64,000 bases of DNA from Nocardia colli (lineage in GTDB: Bacteria > Actinomycetota > Actinomycetes > Mycobacteriales > Mycobacteriaceae): NCBI RefSeq assembly GCF_008704205.1, contig NZ_VXLC01000015.1:434001-498000 (forward strand), read 5' to 3'. The notes under the pieces are model-generated. The model saw only the letters and a list, made by a program, of their open reading frames with translations, did no database searches and had not been told where the DNA came from. Of this stretch, positions 9,141 to 18,105 are shown piece by piece. The position numbers and the translations under genes are program-made. How positions within the stretch are numbered: the stretch's first letter is position 1; each line of letters opens with the position of its first letter.

Positions 9141-9554
9141 ATGCTCGCCTACTTCGCCGTAATCGCAATCCTCGCCGGCGCGCTGCTCGGATGGGCGAAT
9201 GCCCAACCGCGCGCGGTGGTGTCGAGCGAGGAAGGCACCAGTGCGCCGGCCGCCTTGCCGCCGGGGCAGGCGAGCGCGCATTTCCCGCCGGCCGAGGTTG
9301 CCGCGTTCCGTGCGATCGTTCAGGACACCCTGGCCGACGTACAGGCAGGCCGGCAGTCCGAAGCGAAAGCCAGGATCAAAGACCTCGAAACCGGTTGGGA
9401 CCGCGACCAATCCACGCTGCAACCGCTCGACGAGTCCGGCTGGCAGGTCCTCGACGGGCAAATCGACAACGCTCTCAAGGCCGTTCGCGCGGGCGAACCC
9501 GATACCGCCACGGAGACAACAACTCTCACCGCCGTGCTGATCGCACTCGGTTGA
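9141..9554 (+). CDS. Conserved hypothetical protein with N-terminal membrane segment
   Basis: A 137-residue protein that begins with a hydrophobic segment (MLAYFAVIAILAGALLGW) that could be a membrane anchor or uncleaved signal. A helical, charged domain follows, with DVQAGRQSEAKARIKDLETG and DGQIDNALKAVRAG. I recall similar helical domains in hypothetical actinobacterial membrane proteins, some of them longer, so this copy may lack upstream membrane segments. A GTG at 9111 is an alternative start. No clear ribosome site is seen. The 5' end lies next to the truncated TetR gene, so it may mark a recombination junction. Confidence 0.6.
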   Translation: MLAYFAVIAILAGALLGWANAQPRAVVSSEEGTSAPAALPPGQASAHFPPAEVAAFRAIVQDTLADVQAGRQSEAKARIKDLETGWDRDQSTLQPLDESGWQVLDGQIDNALKAVRAGEPDTATETTTLTAVLIALG

Positions 9555-9573
9555 GCGGATCGTACCGCTGAGG

Positions 9574-11061
9574 TCAGGGTGCGGTCGCGGGAGCCGCCGA
9601 GCGTGGAGGTCGCTCATCGGGGCCGGGCAGATCGATGGTGACGAGTGTTCCGGTGGGGAGATTGGGCTCGATGCGGACCGTGCCGTGGTGGGCGGCGACG
9701 ATTTCGGCGACGATGGCCAGGCCGAGCCCGGACCCGCCGGATCCGCGGCCGCGATCGTGCTGGGGCCGGTAGAAGCGGTCGAAGACGTGGGGGCGATCGG
9801 GTTCGGCGATGCCGGGTCCGTCGTCGCTGATCTCGATGCGCGGATGGCCGTGCTCGAGGTGCAAGCGGACGTCGATCGTGGTGGCGGCGTAGCGGGTCGC
9901 GTTGTCGAGCAGGTTGCGCACGGCGCGGCCGAGGTGGGCCGGGTCGCCGGTGATGCGTGCGGGTTCCACGGCGATGGTGATGGTCAGTGCGGTGGTGGTG
10001 CGGGTGCGCGCGACTTCGTTGCTGAGGATGTCGTCGAGGTCGACGTCGGTCTGTCGCCGGGTGAGTGCGTTTTCATCGGCGCGGGCGAGCAGCAGCAGGT
10101 CGTCGATGAGGTGACGCATGCGTTCGGCTTCGGGCAGGAGGGTGTCGTCGAGCATGGCGCTGTCGAGGACCGCGGGACGCGCGCGGCCGAGCTCGAGGGC
10201 GGCGGTGATGGTGGTCAAGGGGCTGCGCAGTTCGTGGGAGGCGTCGCTGATGAAACGGCGTTGGGCGTTGTGCCCGGATTCGATGCGGGCGAGCATGTCG
10301 TTCATAGTCACTGCGAGAGCAGCGATTTCATCACGCTGGGGCGGCACCGGCACGCGGCCGCTCAGGTCGGCGCTGGTGATGGCCGCGACCCGGGTGCGGA
10401 TATTCTCCACCGACCGCAGCGATCGGCCGATCAGCGTGTAGGCGGCCAGCGCGGCGAGCGCGACGATGAACGGGGTGGCCACCGCGATCAGCAGCGCGAC
10501 CAATTTGATCGTGCGTTCGGCTTCCTCCTCATCGATGGCGACGACCACGGTGTACGGGCCGCCACGTCCGTCGAGGGTTGCCGCACTCAACCGGCCTTCG
10601 TCGGCGCCGGAGGCGGTGGGCACGTCGTGGGCGATCCCTCCCGCGGGCGGTCGCACGTCGGTGATCGGCACGGGCGGACTCGCGGCGGAACTCTGCACGA
10701 CCTGCCCGGCCTGGTCGATGATCTGCACGATCGAGACCCGATTGTCGACGGCCAGGGCGCTACGGTCGAGATCCGCGGGAGATTCGAGCGCGAGCTGACT
10801 GCTGATCTGGCGGATGCGCTCGGCGGCCGCGTCGTCGGAGGCGCTGATCAGCGATCGATACAGCACATAGGTCAGCGACAATGCCGCGATCGCGAGCGCC
10901 ACGGTGACGACGACCGCGACGATGAGCGCCGAGCGGATCCGCAGACCCCACCGGGCCGGGTGCGCCATCGACCGGATCCATCGGGTCGCGGTGTCGAGGA
11001 ATCGGTGCTCGCCCGGCCGGGCCCACCGAACGGATCGGGGTCCGCGCCGGGGCTGATTCAT
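9574..11061 (-). CDS. Two-component sensor histidine kinase (HAMP-HisKA-HATPase)
   Basis: A 495-residue membrane kinase. A first membrane segment lies at about 40-65 and a second near 180-200, framing an extracytoplasmic sensor domain of about 120 residues. HAMP follows, then the phosphoacceptor box FISDASHELRSPLTT, and the ATP-binding N box (NLLDNATRYA), G1 box (ISDDGPGI) and G2 box (GGSGLGLAIV). I prefer ATG 11061 over TTG 11070. It lies 33 bases after the PAP2 gene on the same strand. Its cognate regulator is probably the OmpR-type gene at 12051, encoded divergently. Confidence 0.92.
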   Translation of the reverse strand: MNQPRRGPRSVRWARPGEHRFLDTATRWIRSMAHPARWGLRIRSALIVAVVVTVALAIAALSLTYVLYRSLISASDDAAAERIRQISSQLALESPADLDRSALAVDNRVSIVQIIDQAGQVVQSSAASPPVPITDVRPPAGGIAHDVPTASGADEGRLSAATLDGRGGPYTVVVAIDEEEAERTIKLVALLIAVATPFIVALAALAAYTLIGRSLRSVENIRTRVAAITSADLSGRVPVPPQRDEIAALAVTMNDMLARIESGHNAQRRFISDASHELRSPLTTITAALELGRARPAVLDSAMLDDTLLPEAERMRHLIDDLLLLARADENALTRRQTDVDLDDILSNEVARTRTTTALTITIAVEPARITGDPAHLGRAVRNLLDNATRYAATTIDVRLHLEHGHPRIEISDDGPGIAEPDRPHVFDRFYRPQHDRGRGSGGSGLGLAIVAEIVAAHHGTVRIEPNLPTGTLVTIDLPGPDERPPRSAAPATAP

Positions 11062-11094
11062 CGGAGGCAACCCTTCGTGGTGTGTGGGATACGG

Positions 11095-11952
11095 CTACGC
11101 TTTCTCGGCTCTATCGTCACAGGTCACGCGGTGTTGTGTGGCCGCACGCTCCGTGCCGCGGTCGCGTCGCAGCCACAATTGCAGGTACGGGTACGCGGTC
11201 GCGCTGATCAGCACGACCGAAAAACCGAGCAGGCCACCACCGATCACGTCGGTGAGCCAGTGCACGCCGAGGTAGAGGCGCGCGGTCGCCGCGACGACCA
11301 CGACGGCCACCGCCAGCGCCGCGGCAGTGATCCGCTGCCGGAGCGATCGATGGGCGCCGAGGTAGACCAGCGCTATCGCACCGGCGAGAGCCGTTGCGCC
11401 GGTGACATGTCCGGAGGGAAACGCGAAATCGGTTTCGCTGACCAACTGCACGGCCGCGGGCGGGCGGGCCCGGCCCACCACGACCTTGCCGACCGTGCTC
11501 GCGGCCGAGGCGAACGCGACGGTGCCCAGCACTAACGCCATCGGGGCCAGCCGTCGCTGCCGCCAGGCCAGCAGGCTCGCGGCGACCAGCGCGATGACAG
11601 CCAGACCTGCCGGATCTCCGGCGGCGGTGATGACCTGCGCGAGCACGGTCGGGCCCGCGGAACGGTGCGCGGTGAACCAGGTCGATACCGCGGGGTCGGC
11701 GCCGGTCAGCCACCCCGACCGGGAGACCTGGGCCGCCAGCTCGATGAACAGCACGATCATCGCCATCGCGCGTATCGCCCGGTGCAGGGTTTGCTGGGCG
11801 AGACGCTCGGCCGGGCGCAACCGGTCGGCGAGCAGTGTTGCCGCGATCACCGCGAGCCCTACTCCGACGACCGACACCGCGACTTCCGCGGTCGCGGCCT
11901 CGGTGGATATCTCCTCGGCCGCACGATGGATCAGATCGATGATGGTGGACAC
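11095..11952 (-). CDS. PAP2 superfamily membrane phosphatase
   Basis: A 285-residue membrane protein with the three-part phosphatidic acid phosphatase signature: KVVVGRARPP, then FPSGHVTG, then RLYLGVHWLTD. The His residues of the second and third parts and the flanking Arg form the active site, which faces the outside of the membrane. Typical substrates are undecaprenyl diphosphate or phosphatidate. It precedes the histidine kinase gene on the same strand and is divergent from the response regulator, which suggests that the system senses or adjusts the cell envelope. That link is inferred. Confidence 0.9.
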   Translation of the reverse strand: MSTIIDLIHRAAEEISTEAATAEVAVSVVGVGLAVIAATLLADRLRPAERLAQQTLHRAIRAMAMIVLFIELAAQVSRSGWLTGADPAVSTWFTAHRSAGPTVLAQVITAAGDPAGLAVIALVAASLLAWRQRRLAPMALVLGTVAFASAASTVGKVVVGRARPPAAVQLVSETDFAFPSGHVTGATALAGAIALVYLGAHRSLRQRITAAALAVAVVVVAATARLYLGVHWLTDVIGGGLLGFSVVLISATAYPYLQLWLRRDRGTERAATQHRVTCDDRAEKA

Positions 11953-12050
11953 CGGCTCAGCGTGTCGGCTCGGCGCTGTGGAAACGCTGAGAGCCGGCCG
12001 AGGCCGATGGCCGCGGTGGGTTGTAATGGGGCGACGGGGTTCAGGAGAGG

Positions 12051-12734
12051 ATGGTGACGGTGCGCGTGCTCGTGGTCGACGACGAAGTCCGGCTGGCCGA
12101 GATGCTGCGTCGCGGGCTGTCCGCCGAGGGGTTCGTCGTCGAGCTCGCGCACGACGGAATCGACGGCTTGGAACTGGCCGCGACCGGCGATTTCGACGTG
12201 CTGGTCCTCGACATCATGCTGCCGGGCAAACACGGCTATCAGATCGTGCGGGAACTGCGCGAACGCCAGGTCTGGACGCCGGTGCTGATGCTCTCGGCGA
12301 AGGACGGCGAATACGACCAGGCCGACGCCTTCGACCTCGGCGCCGACGACTACCTGACCAAACCGTTCTCCTTCGTCATCCTGCTGGCCAGACTGCGCGC
12401 CCTGATCCGGCGCGGCGCACCCGAACGACCGGCGGTGCTCACCGCGGGCACCCTGTCGCTGGACCCGGCCCGGCGCCGCGTCACCCGCGCCGGCGAAGTG
12501 GTCTCGCTGACCCCGCGCGAATACGGCGTGCTCGAATACCTGATACGGCACAAGGGCGATGTCGTCACGAAATTCGACATCCTGCGTTCGGTGTGGGACA
12601 GCAACTACGAAGGCTCGGACAACGTGGTCGAGGTGTACGTCGGATACCTGCGCCGCAAGCTCGATGTCCCCTCCGCGGCGTCGAGCATCGAAACCATCCG
12701 CGGGGTCGGCTACCGCCTGCTCGACGTGAGCTGA
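12051..12734 (+). CDS. OmpR-family response regulator
   Basis: A 227-residue regulator. The receiver domain has the acidic pair in VLVVDDE, the phosphorylated Asp in DVLVLDIMLPG and the conserved Lys in DDYLTKPF. The C-terminal winged helix (about 130-225) includes LTPREYGVLEYLI and ends in IETIRGVGYRLLD, typical of OmpR/PhoB. A clear AGGAGA site precedes the ATG. It faces away from the PAP2/kinase pair across 98 bases, so phosphorylated regulator could control both directions from one promoter region. Confidence 0.93.
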   Translation: MVTVRVLVVDDEVRLAEMLRRGLSAEGFVVELAHDGIDGLELAATGDFDVLVLDIMLPGKHGYQIVRELRERQVWTPVLMLSAKDGEYDQADAFDLGADDYLTKPFSFVILLARLRALIRRGAPERPAVLTAGTLSLDPARRRVTRAGEVVSLTPREYGVLEYLIRHKGDVVTKFDILRSVWDSNYEGSDNVVEVYVGYLRRKLDVPSAASSIETIRGVGYRLLDVS

Positions 12735-12765
12735 GCAACTGGCACAACGCGCTTCGGTCTACCCG

Positions 12766-13680
12766 CTATCGCAGGTACTCCTGCGCCCAAGTGTCGAAAC
12801 TGGTGAGGGAGATGCCGAGGTCCTTCGCGTACTGCGGGCGGGCCGGCTGGCCGACGACATTCAGGTACTCGTGCGTGCTACCCATTGCCGGCATACCGGC
12901 GGCGAGCGCCTGCTCCTCGGTCATATTCGGCGCGGAAAGTCGCGTGCCCAGGGCGCGGCTGAGGATGTCGGCGATCTCGGTCATCGATAGATAGTCACTC
13001 GCCAGTTCCAGGTCGACCCGGTCGAATCGCTCCGGCTCGGCGATGGCTGCCGTGGCGGCTTTGCCGATGTCGTCCACGGCGACCAGGGACAGCCGGGTTT
13101 CCGGTTTCACGACACTGACCAGTCCACCCTCGATGCCGCGCGGGAACAGGAATGCCATGCTGGGGAGGAAGTTCTCCATGAAGAAGCTCGGCTTGAGCAG
13201 TGTCCGATAGCGGAAGTCCGCCGCGCGCAATCGATCCTGAATCGCGCTTTTCGCGCCCAGCGGGGGTTCCATTGCGGCCCAACGGCCTTCGGTCCATCCC
13301 GGTGCGCCGGTGTGGTGGCCCGCGCCGCTGACGGACGTGTGCACGAACTGCGGTACGCCGGCGGCCTCGGCCCCTTCGATGAGATTGATCCCCTGGGTCA
13401 CCTCGCCGTCGAAATCGAAGCCGGTTGCGTTCAGGCCGGGCATCTGCACGGAGAAGACGGCGCGAGCGCCCGCGGCGGCCTGGATGATCGAATCGCGGTC
13501 GTGCAGATCGCCGACGGCCAGTTCGGCGCCGAGTGCCTCGACAGCTTTGGCTCGGTCGGTGGCGGGGTCGCGCACCAGGGCGCGGACGGGAATGCCGGCC
13601 GCGAGCAGTGCGCGGGCGGTGGCGCCGCCTTGCCTGCCGGTGGCGCCGGTGACCAGGACGGGTGCGGAAACTGTGGACAT
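12766..13680 (-). CDS. NmrA-like/atypical SDR NAD(P)-binding protein
   Basis: A 304-residue NAD(P)-dependent or NAD(P)-sensing protein of the NmrA/YesF-type atypical SDR group. The dinucleotide motif is VTGATGRQGGATARALL at residues 8-24, and the core fold includes AVGDLHDRDSI and ARAVFSVQMPG. The classical YxxxK active site is not obvious, as expected in this subfamily. Start ATG 13680 follows GAGGA; a longer frame to 13725 would cross the operator. It is divergent from a TetR gene and is the probable repressed target. Confidence 0.85.
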   Translation of the reverse strand: MSTVSAPVLVTGATGRQGGATARALLAAGIPVRALVRDPATDRAKAVEALGAELAVGDLHDRDSIIQAAAGARAVFSVQMPGLNATGFDFDGEVTQGINLIEGAEAAGVPQFVHTSVSGAGHHTGAPGWTEGRWAAMEPPLGAKSAIQDRLRAADFRYRTLLKPSFFMENFLPSMAFLFPRGIEGGLVSVVKPETRLSLVAVDDIGKAATAAIAEPERFDRVDLELASDYLSMTEIADILSRALGTRLSAPNMTEEQALAAGMPAMGSTHEYLNVVGQPARPQYAKDLGISLTSFDTWAQEYLR

Positions 13681-13710
13681 GGTGCTCCTCGAGTCCTTTA
13701 TCGAATAAAC

Positions 13711-13764
13711 GGCGGGTCCCGCCACTTATCTGTTCGGGTACGATACGGCGGGGCCCGCCACTTA
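13711..13764. promoter_or_regulatory. Twin palindromic TetR operators
   Basis: Two 18-base direct copies, 13711-13728 and 13747-13764, differ at one base. Each contains GGCGGG-N-CCCGCC followed by ACTTA, so each is also a 13-base palindrome. Their starts are 36 bases apart. They fill the 104-base space between the NmrA-like gene and the TetR gene, where a dimeric repressor would cover both promoters. Confidence 0.8.
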
Positions 13765-13784
13765 GCAACCCTGGAGAGGACGCC

Positions 13785-14357
13785 ATGCCGGACCGTCAGC
13801 GCGCCGACGCCCAGCGCAACTACGCGCGCATCCTCGTCGTGGCCGAAGCGGAAGTTGCCGCTCGTGGCGCCGACGCTTCCCTGGAACAGATCGCCCGCAC
13901 CGCAGGCGTCGGCTCGGCGACCGTGCGCCGGCATTTCCCCACGCGCCGTGCGCTATTGGAGGCGGTATCCCATGAACGGATCGAGACTCTTCGCCTGCGT
14001 GCCCACGACCTGACCGACCGCGAGGACAGTCGGGATGCGCTGCTGGAATGGCTGAGTGCGGTTGTCGGCTACTGTGTTTCGGCTCGAGGGCTCGCCGCCG
14101 CACTGGCCTATGACGGCGCCGGAGCCGACCTGGTGCAGGGAAACAGTTGCGCTGCGGCGTTGGAAGAGGCGGCGGGCCCGTTGCTGCGCCGCGCCGCGGG
14201 GGATGGCGCGGTGGCGGCGGGCGTCACCTTCGTCGATCTGCTCACGCTGATCATCGGCATCGTTCTGGCCACCGAGAACTATCCCGACCAGTCGGCTCGG
14301 GCGGACCGGCTGTTCCGGCTGGCGGTCGCGGGGCTGAGCCCGGGAGCGGACTGCTGA
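13785..14357 (+). CDS. TetR family transcriptional regulator
   Basis: A 190-residue regulator with an N-terminal helix-turn-helix (about 10-60; LEQIARTAGVGSATVRRHFP) and a helical C-terminal ligand domain. The ATG at 13785 follows a GGAGAGGA ribosome site. The twin palindromes just upstream are its likely operators, which implies autorepression and repression of the divergent NmrA-like gene. The ligand is unknown; a reactive or xenobiotic compound would fit the NmrA/quinone-reductase theme. Confidence 0.9.
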   Translation: MPDRQRADAQRNYARILVVAEAEVAARGADASLEQIARTAGVGSATVRRHFPTRRALLEAVSHERIETLRLRAHDLTDREDSRDALLEWLSAVVGYCVSARGLAAALAYDGAGADLVQGNSCAAALEEAAGPLLRRAAGDGAVAAGVTFVDLLTLIIGIVLATENYPDQSARADRLFRLAVAGLSPGADC

Positions 14358-14484
14358 TTCGCCACCAATCCGAACCGGAACACAGCGCGAATCACTGGTC
14401 GTTGCCCCTAGCTGAGGGTGACGTTTCGAAGTGGTGCAGGTGCCGCCGGGGAACGCTGTCTCCGGCGGCATCACCCGCGCCGGG

Positions 14485-15093
14485 TCAGACGTAGCGGCGG
14501 TCGTCGGTGTCGGCGATGAATTCCGCGGTGCGGCGATGCCAGTCGAACGGGCGGTGCAACATGAAGTGTCCGGCGTCCGGGACCGCGGTCCAGGTGGCGT
14601 CCAGGCCGCGGTGTTGCGCCCGGACTACTTGACGGCGTGCGGATTCCGGGTCGGTCCAGCGGTCGGCGGTTCCGTGCATGACCAGGACTCGGCAGCCGGC
14701 CGAGATGAAGTCGGTGTCGTGGTCCGGCCACCACGGGGCGAGCGCCACGATCCCGGCGATGTCGTGGATCGCCGCCAGATGCGCCGCGACGCGGGCTCCC
14801 ATCGAGTGACCGACCAGGTAGGTCGGTCGTCCGTCGTCGTGCGCCGTCAGCTCGCGCAACACGCGGTCGGCATCGTTGAGCGCGTCCAGCTCCGGGGAGT
14901 TCCATCCGCGAAAGCGGTAGTGCACGTGGTGAATCGGACGCTCAGGGCCCAGCCGGCGACGCAGCGACATGGCCAGCGCGGCGGTACGAACCCGGGACAG
15001 GTGCCAGGGGCGTGAAGACTGCCTGCTGCTGACCTTCCCGCCGGTGAGTACGAGCACGCGGCCACGGGGCATGGGGTGGCGAACGGGGTACAT
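14485..15093 (-). CDS. Alpha/beta hydrolase
   Basis: A 202-residue compact serine hydrolase. The nucleophile elbow is VGHSMGARVAAHLA, the acid is in VMHGTADRWTDP and the histidine in DAGHFMLHRPF, so the triad is complete. The frame is open to 15393, but the sequence before residue 101 of that frame is low-quality, and the ATG at 15093 sits just before the first strand (GRVLVLTGG). The ribosome site (AGAGG) is very close to that ATG, so ATG 15072 is an alternative. The substrate is unknown. Confidence 0.8.
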   Translation of the reverse strand: MYPVRHPMPRGRVLVLTGGKVSSRQSSRPWHLSRVRTAALAMSLRRRLGPERPIHHVHYRFRGWNSPELDALNDADRVLRELTAHDDGRPTYLVGHSMGARVAAHLAAIHDIAGIVALAPWWPDHDTDFISAGCRVLVMHGTADRWTDPESARRQVVRAQHRGLDATWTAVPDAGHFMLHRPFDWHRRTAEFIADTDDRRYV

Positions 15094-15216
15094 ACCTCTA
15101 CTTCGTCTTGCCGGTCCATGCGGTTTGGCCGGAACCGGAGTGAACGACCAGTCCGGCACGCCACCTGACGCGACTACTACTGGACAAGGTCGAATACGAA
15201 CGGAGAGGTCTCGGCA

Positions 15217-16260
15217 ATGGAAATCGGCACCGCGCGGGCGTTGGACAGCGAACCGGTCGAACGGATCAAGGCGATCGTCGGGCGTCATTACCGGGTGGAC
15301 GACTACTACGAGGTCGGCCGCGAGAAGATCAGGGAATACGCGCGCGCGGTGCAGGATCAGCACCTGGTGCACCGGGACGTGGCAGCCGCGCACGACTTCG
15401 GCTATCCGGATCTGGTCGCGCCGCCGGCCTTCATCTGCCTGCTCGGCGGGACCGTGCAGAAGATCCTGACCGACGTGCTGGACGGCTACAGCCTGACCAC
15501 GGCCATCCAGACCGATCAGACGATCGCTTTCGCTCGCCCTGTCGTCGCCGGTGATCGGCTGACCAGCAACCTGTCACTGCAATCGTTCCGGCAGGCCTTC
15601 GGCGGCGATCTCATGGTCGTGCGCAACACGGTCACCGATCAGCACGGCGCGCAGGTGCTGGTCGCGGATACCGGCCTGGTCGCCCGCTCGGCGCCCACCG
15701 AACGCGACCGCGCGATCGCCGGCGCGTTGACCGCGTTGGTGCGCGGCGATGTCGTCTCCGCCGCCGGTCCGATGAGCACCTACACGCCGATCAGCGACAC
15801 GCGCTGGCCCCGCCCGCAACCGCGGCCGAGCCGGTACGCGCTCCCGCTCGCCGCCGTAGCGGTCGGCACGGAGTTGCCGCCCCGGTCCGTCGAGGTCTCG
15901 CTCGGCGATCTGGTCAATTACGCAGGCGTGTCCGGCGATCCGAATCCGATTCACTGGCACGCGGACGCCGCCAGGATGGTCGGGCTCGAGCACGGGGTGA
16001 TCGCGCACGGCATGCTCTCCATGGCCTTCGGCGCCGCCTTCGTCACCTCGTGGCTGGGTGATCCCGGCGCGGTCCGGCACTACAGCGTCCGGATGACCAG
16101 CCCGGTCCGGCTCCTGGACAACGCCAGGGCCCGCATCGAATTCGGTGGGCGGATCAAGTCGATCGACCCCGAGTCGCGAACCGCCGTGGTCGCACTGACC
16201 GCGTCGCAGGGCGGAGCCAAGATCTTCGGCCGGGCCACCGCGACGGTCCAACTCTGCTGA
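15217..16260 (+). CDS. Fused HadA/HadB-type (3R)-hydroxyacyl-ACP dehydratase
   Basis: A 347-residue protein made of two hot-dog domains. Residues about 10-160 match the non-catalytic HadA/HadC (FAS1-like dehydratase) partner, with QDQHLVHRD and YPDLVAPPAF. Residues about 205-345 match the catalytic MaoC-like HadB partner, with the hydratase motif YAGVSGDPNPIHWH, where Asp241 and His246 are the expected catalytic pair. In mycobacteria HadA and HadB are separate subunits of the mycolic acid FAS-II dehydratase. A linker of about 40 residues joins the domains here. It stands alone, so a lipid role outside FAS-II is also possible. Confidence 0.85.
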   Translation: MEIGTARALDSEPVERIKAIVGRHYRVDDYYEVGREKIREYARAVQDQHLVHRDVAAAHDFGYPDLVAPPAFICLLGGTVQKILTDVLDGYSLTTAIQTDQTIAFARPVVAGDRLTSNLSLQSFRQAFGGDLMVVRNTVTDQHGAQVLVADTGLVARSAPTERDRAIAGALTALVRGDVVSAAGPMSTYTPISDTRWPRPQPRPSRYALPLAAVAVGTELPPRSVEVSLGDLVNYAGVSGDPNPIHWHADAARMVGLEHGVIAHGMLSMAFGAAFVTSWLGDPGAVRHYSVRMTSPVRLLDNARARIEFGGRIKSIDPESRTAVVALTASQGGAKIFGRATATVQLC

Positions 16261-16505
16261 CCGGACGGCGAAACAGACCAGTTAGTGTGGTCACAATCCG
16301 AGATTTCCGTACCGCCGATGGGCAGTCTGGCAGCAGCGTTGCCGCCGTTCCTTCCAGCACCGGATTGGAGATCATGCCCAGCACAATCGAGATGTCTCCG
16401 CTCTGCGTTCGCGCAGTCGGCACAGTGCAGATCAGCAGCTGCGGCGTGTCGACGGTGGCGTTGACGCGGTGGCGCGCGGGATACGCACAGGCTGTGTAGA
16501 TCGCG

Positions 16506-18095
16506 ATGCGACGAATCCGTATCGGACGCGCCGCCAAGCCGGCCGATCGACCCGAGACCGGCCGGCCAGAGCTCGGCGATGCCGGCAGGTCACGTGCGCC
16601 TGCGCCGAAGCGCCGACCTCGCGTATCGGCCACCGATACGGCCAACGGCCCTCGCCGTCCCGTTCGGCAGCGTCGCCGACGGGTCACGACGGCCGAGCAG
16701 CGGCGCGATATCGCCCTGCTGCTGCGCGGGAGCATCTACTCGGGTGTGACGCCGTCGCCGACCGCGGCCGGGGAAGAATATTCGCCCCGCCAGGTCATCG
16801 ACTTCTGCCTGGATCTGGGCGAGGTGATGTTGTCGTCGGGAGCTGATGCGCGCAGCGTCGAGGTGGCTATCGTCGCCGTCTCGGCAACCTGGAATCTGGC
16901 GGCCGTCGAACTCGACTTTCCCGGCTCGTCGATCCACATGGTGTACGCCGTACCGGACGAACCGACCATCGCCGGATTGCGGGCCGTGCGGGACACCGGC
17001 GCCGACCTGCACCGGCTCAACAATGTGTACGGCGTGGTCGACGATATCGTCGGCCATCAGGCCGATATGACTCAGGCAAGCCGGCGGCTGGTCGAGGAGA
17101 TCCGGTCGGATCCGCGCTGGCCGTATCGCGTTGTCGCGGGCGCCATGGGCGTTCTGGGCGTGGTCGTCGCGCTACAGGCCGGCGGGACCTACTGGTCGGC
17201 GGCCGGTGCGTTCGTGTTGATGTTCGTCCTGATGTATCTCGGTAAGGTGCTCGGGCGACGTTATCTTCCAACGTTTTTCGTCGCCGTCGCGCAGATGGCG
17301 CTGGCGACGGCGGTCGGCAGTGTGGCGATCGCGTACAGCCCGATCGAACCGGGCGAGGCCGCCAGTATGGTCGCCGCGTGTGTGGTGCTGCTGCTGCCGC
17401 ACCCGTCGATCGTCGCTACCGCGCAGGACGCGATATCCGGATTCCGGAGCTTGGCGCTGGTGCGTGGTCTCGGCATCGGCCTGGTGGTGCTGGGGATGGT
17501 CACCGGTATTCAGGCGGGCCTGATGTCGGCTCGGTGGGTCGATCTGGAAGTCGATCCGTCGGCGATCCACCTGACCGGCCTGACGCCGTTCTGGGCGTTG
17601 TTCGCTTCGGCGATCGCGGCCGCGGCGAATGCCTTCGCACAGGGAGCGACGGCGCGGGTAGTGCCCATCGCCATGGCGGTAGCGGTATTCACCCAGCTGA
17701 TTGTGCAGCTGTGTGCCCGGGCGCATATCGGCCTGCAACTGTCGTTGATGCTCGGCGCGGCGATACTCGGCGCCCTCAGTACGTGGACGGCCGCCCGCCT
17801 GCGCATTTCCCCGGCATCGATAGTTGTGCCCGCGTTCTGCGGCGCCCTGCTGCCGTCCCTGCTGGTGGCCCACTCATTACTGCAGTTCATCGGGCACGCG
17901 CCGGGATCGGGAGTGGCGTTCGCCTTTTCCGTGCTCACCACGTTGGCGATCGGCGCGGGCCTGGTTCTGGGCAACATCGTGGCCACGGGCGGGGCGCGTC
18001 GAATGGTCAGCACCCGAACCCGGATCCGCTCGGCGAGTATGGATACCGAGCCGCGACCGACTGCCCCGGAGACCGACGGGCAGCTGGATTCGTAG
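16506..18095 (+). CDS. ThrE-type threonine/serine exporter family protein
   Basis: A 529-residue integral membrane protein. A basic, low-complexity N-tail of about 70 residues precedes a soluble domain (about 90-195) of the type fused to these exporters, then about ten hydrophobic segments to residue 500. It contains DLGEVMLSSGADARSVE and HRLNNVYGVVDDIV, characteristic of the ThrE/YjjP family, which exports threonine and serine by proton motive force. No good ribosome site precedes the ATG, so the N-terminus could be shorter. I see nothing notable in the 245 bases upstream. Confidence 0.85.
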   Translation: MRRIRIGRAAKPADRPETGRPELGDAGRSRAPAPKRRPRVSATDTANGPRRPVRQRRRRVTTAEQRRDIALLLRGSIYSGVTPSPTAAGEEYSPRQVIDFCLDLGEVMLSSGADARSVEVAIVAVSATWNLAAVELDFPGSSIHMVYAVPDEPTIAGLRAVRDTGADLHRLNNVYGVVDDIVGHQADMTQASRRLVEEIRSDPRWPYRVVAGAMGVLGVVVALQAGGTYWSAAGAFVLMFVLMYLGKVLGRRYLPTFFVAVAQMALATAVGSVAIAYSPIEPGEAASMVAACVVLLLPHPSIVATAQDAISGFRSLALVRGLGIGLVVLGMVTGIQAGLMSARWVDLEVDPSAIHLTGLTPFWALFASAIAAAANAFAQGATARVVPIAMAVAVFTQLIVQLCARAHIGLQLSLMLGAAILGALSTWTAARLRISPASIVVPAFCGALLPSLLVAHSLLQFIGHAPGSGVAFAFSVLTTLAIGAGLVLGNIVATGGARRMVSTRTRIRSASMDTEPRPTAPETDGQLDS

Positions 18096-18105
18096 CGGGC
18101 AGTGG

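Noticed and set aside
8331..9617. 428-residue minus-strand frame
   Set aside because: It runs through the O-methyltransferase, the TetR remnant and the 9141 gene in a shadow frame, with arginine-rich composition and no family pattern.
9685..11535. 616-residue plus-strand frame opposite the histidine kinase and PAP2 genes
   Set aside because: Antisense shadow of two genes with complete motifs on the other strand.
12766..13786. Longer start for the NmrA-like gene (13725) or other frames across the promoter region
   Set aside because: They would run over the twin operators; ATG 13680 has the ribosome site.
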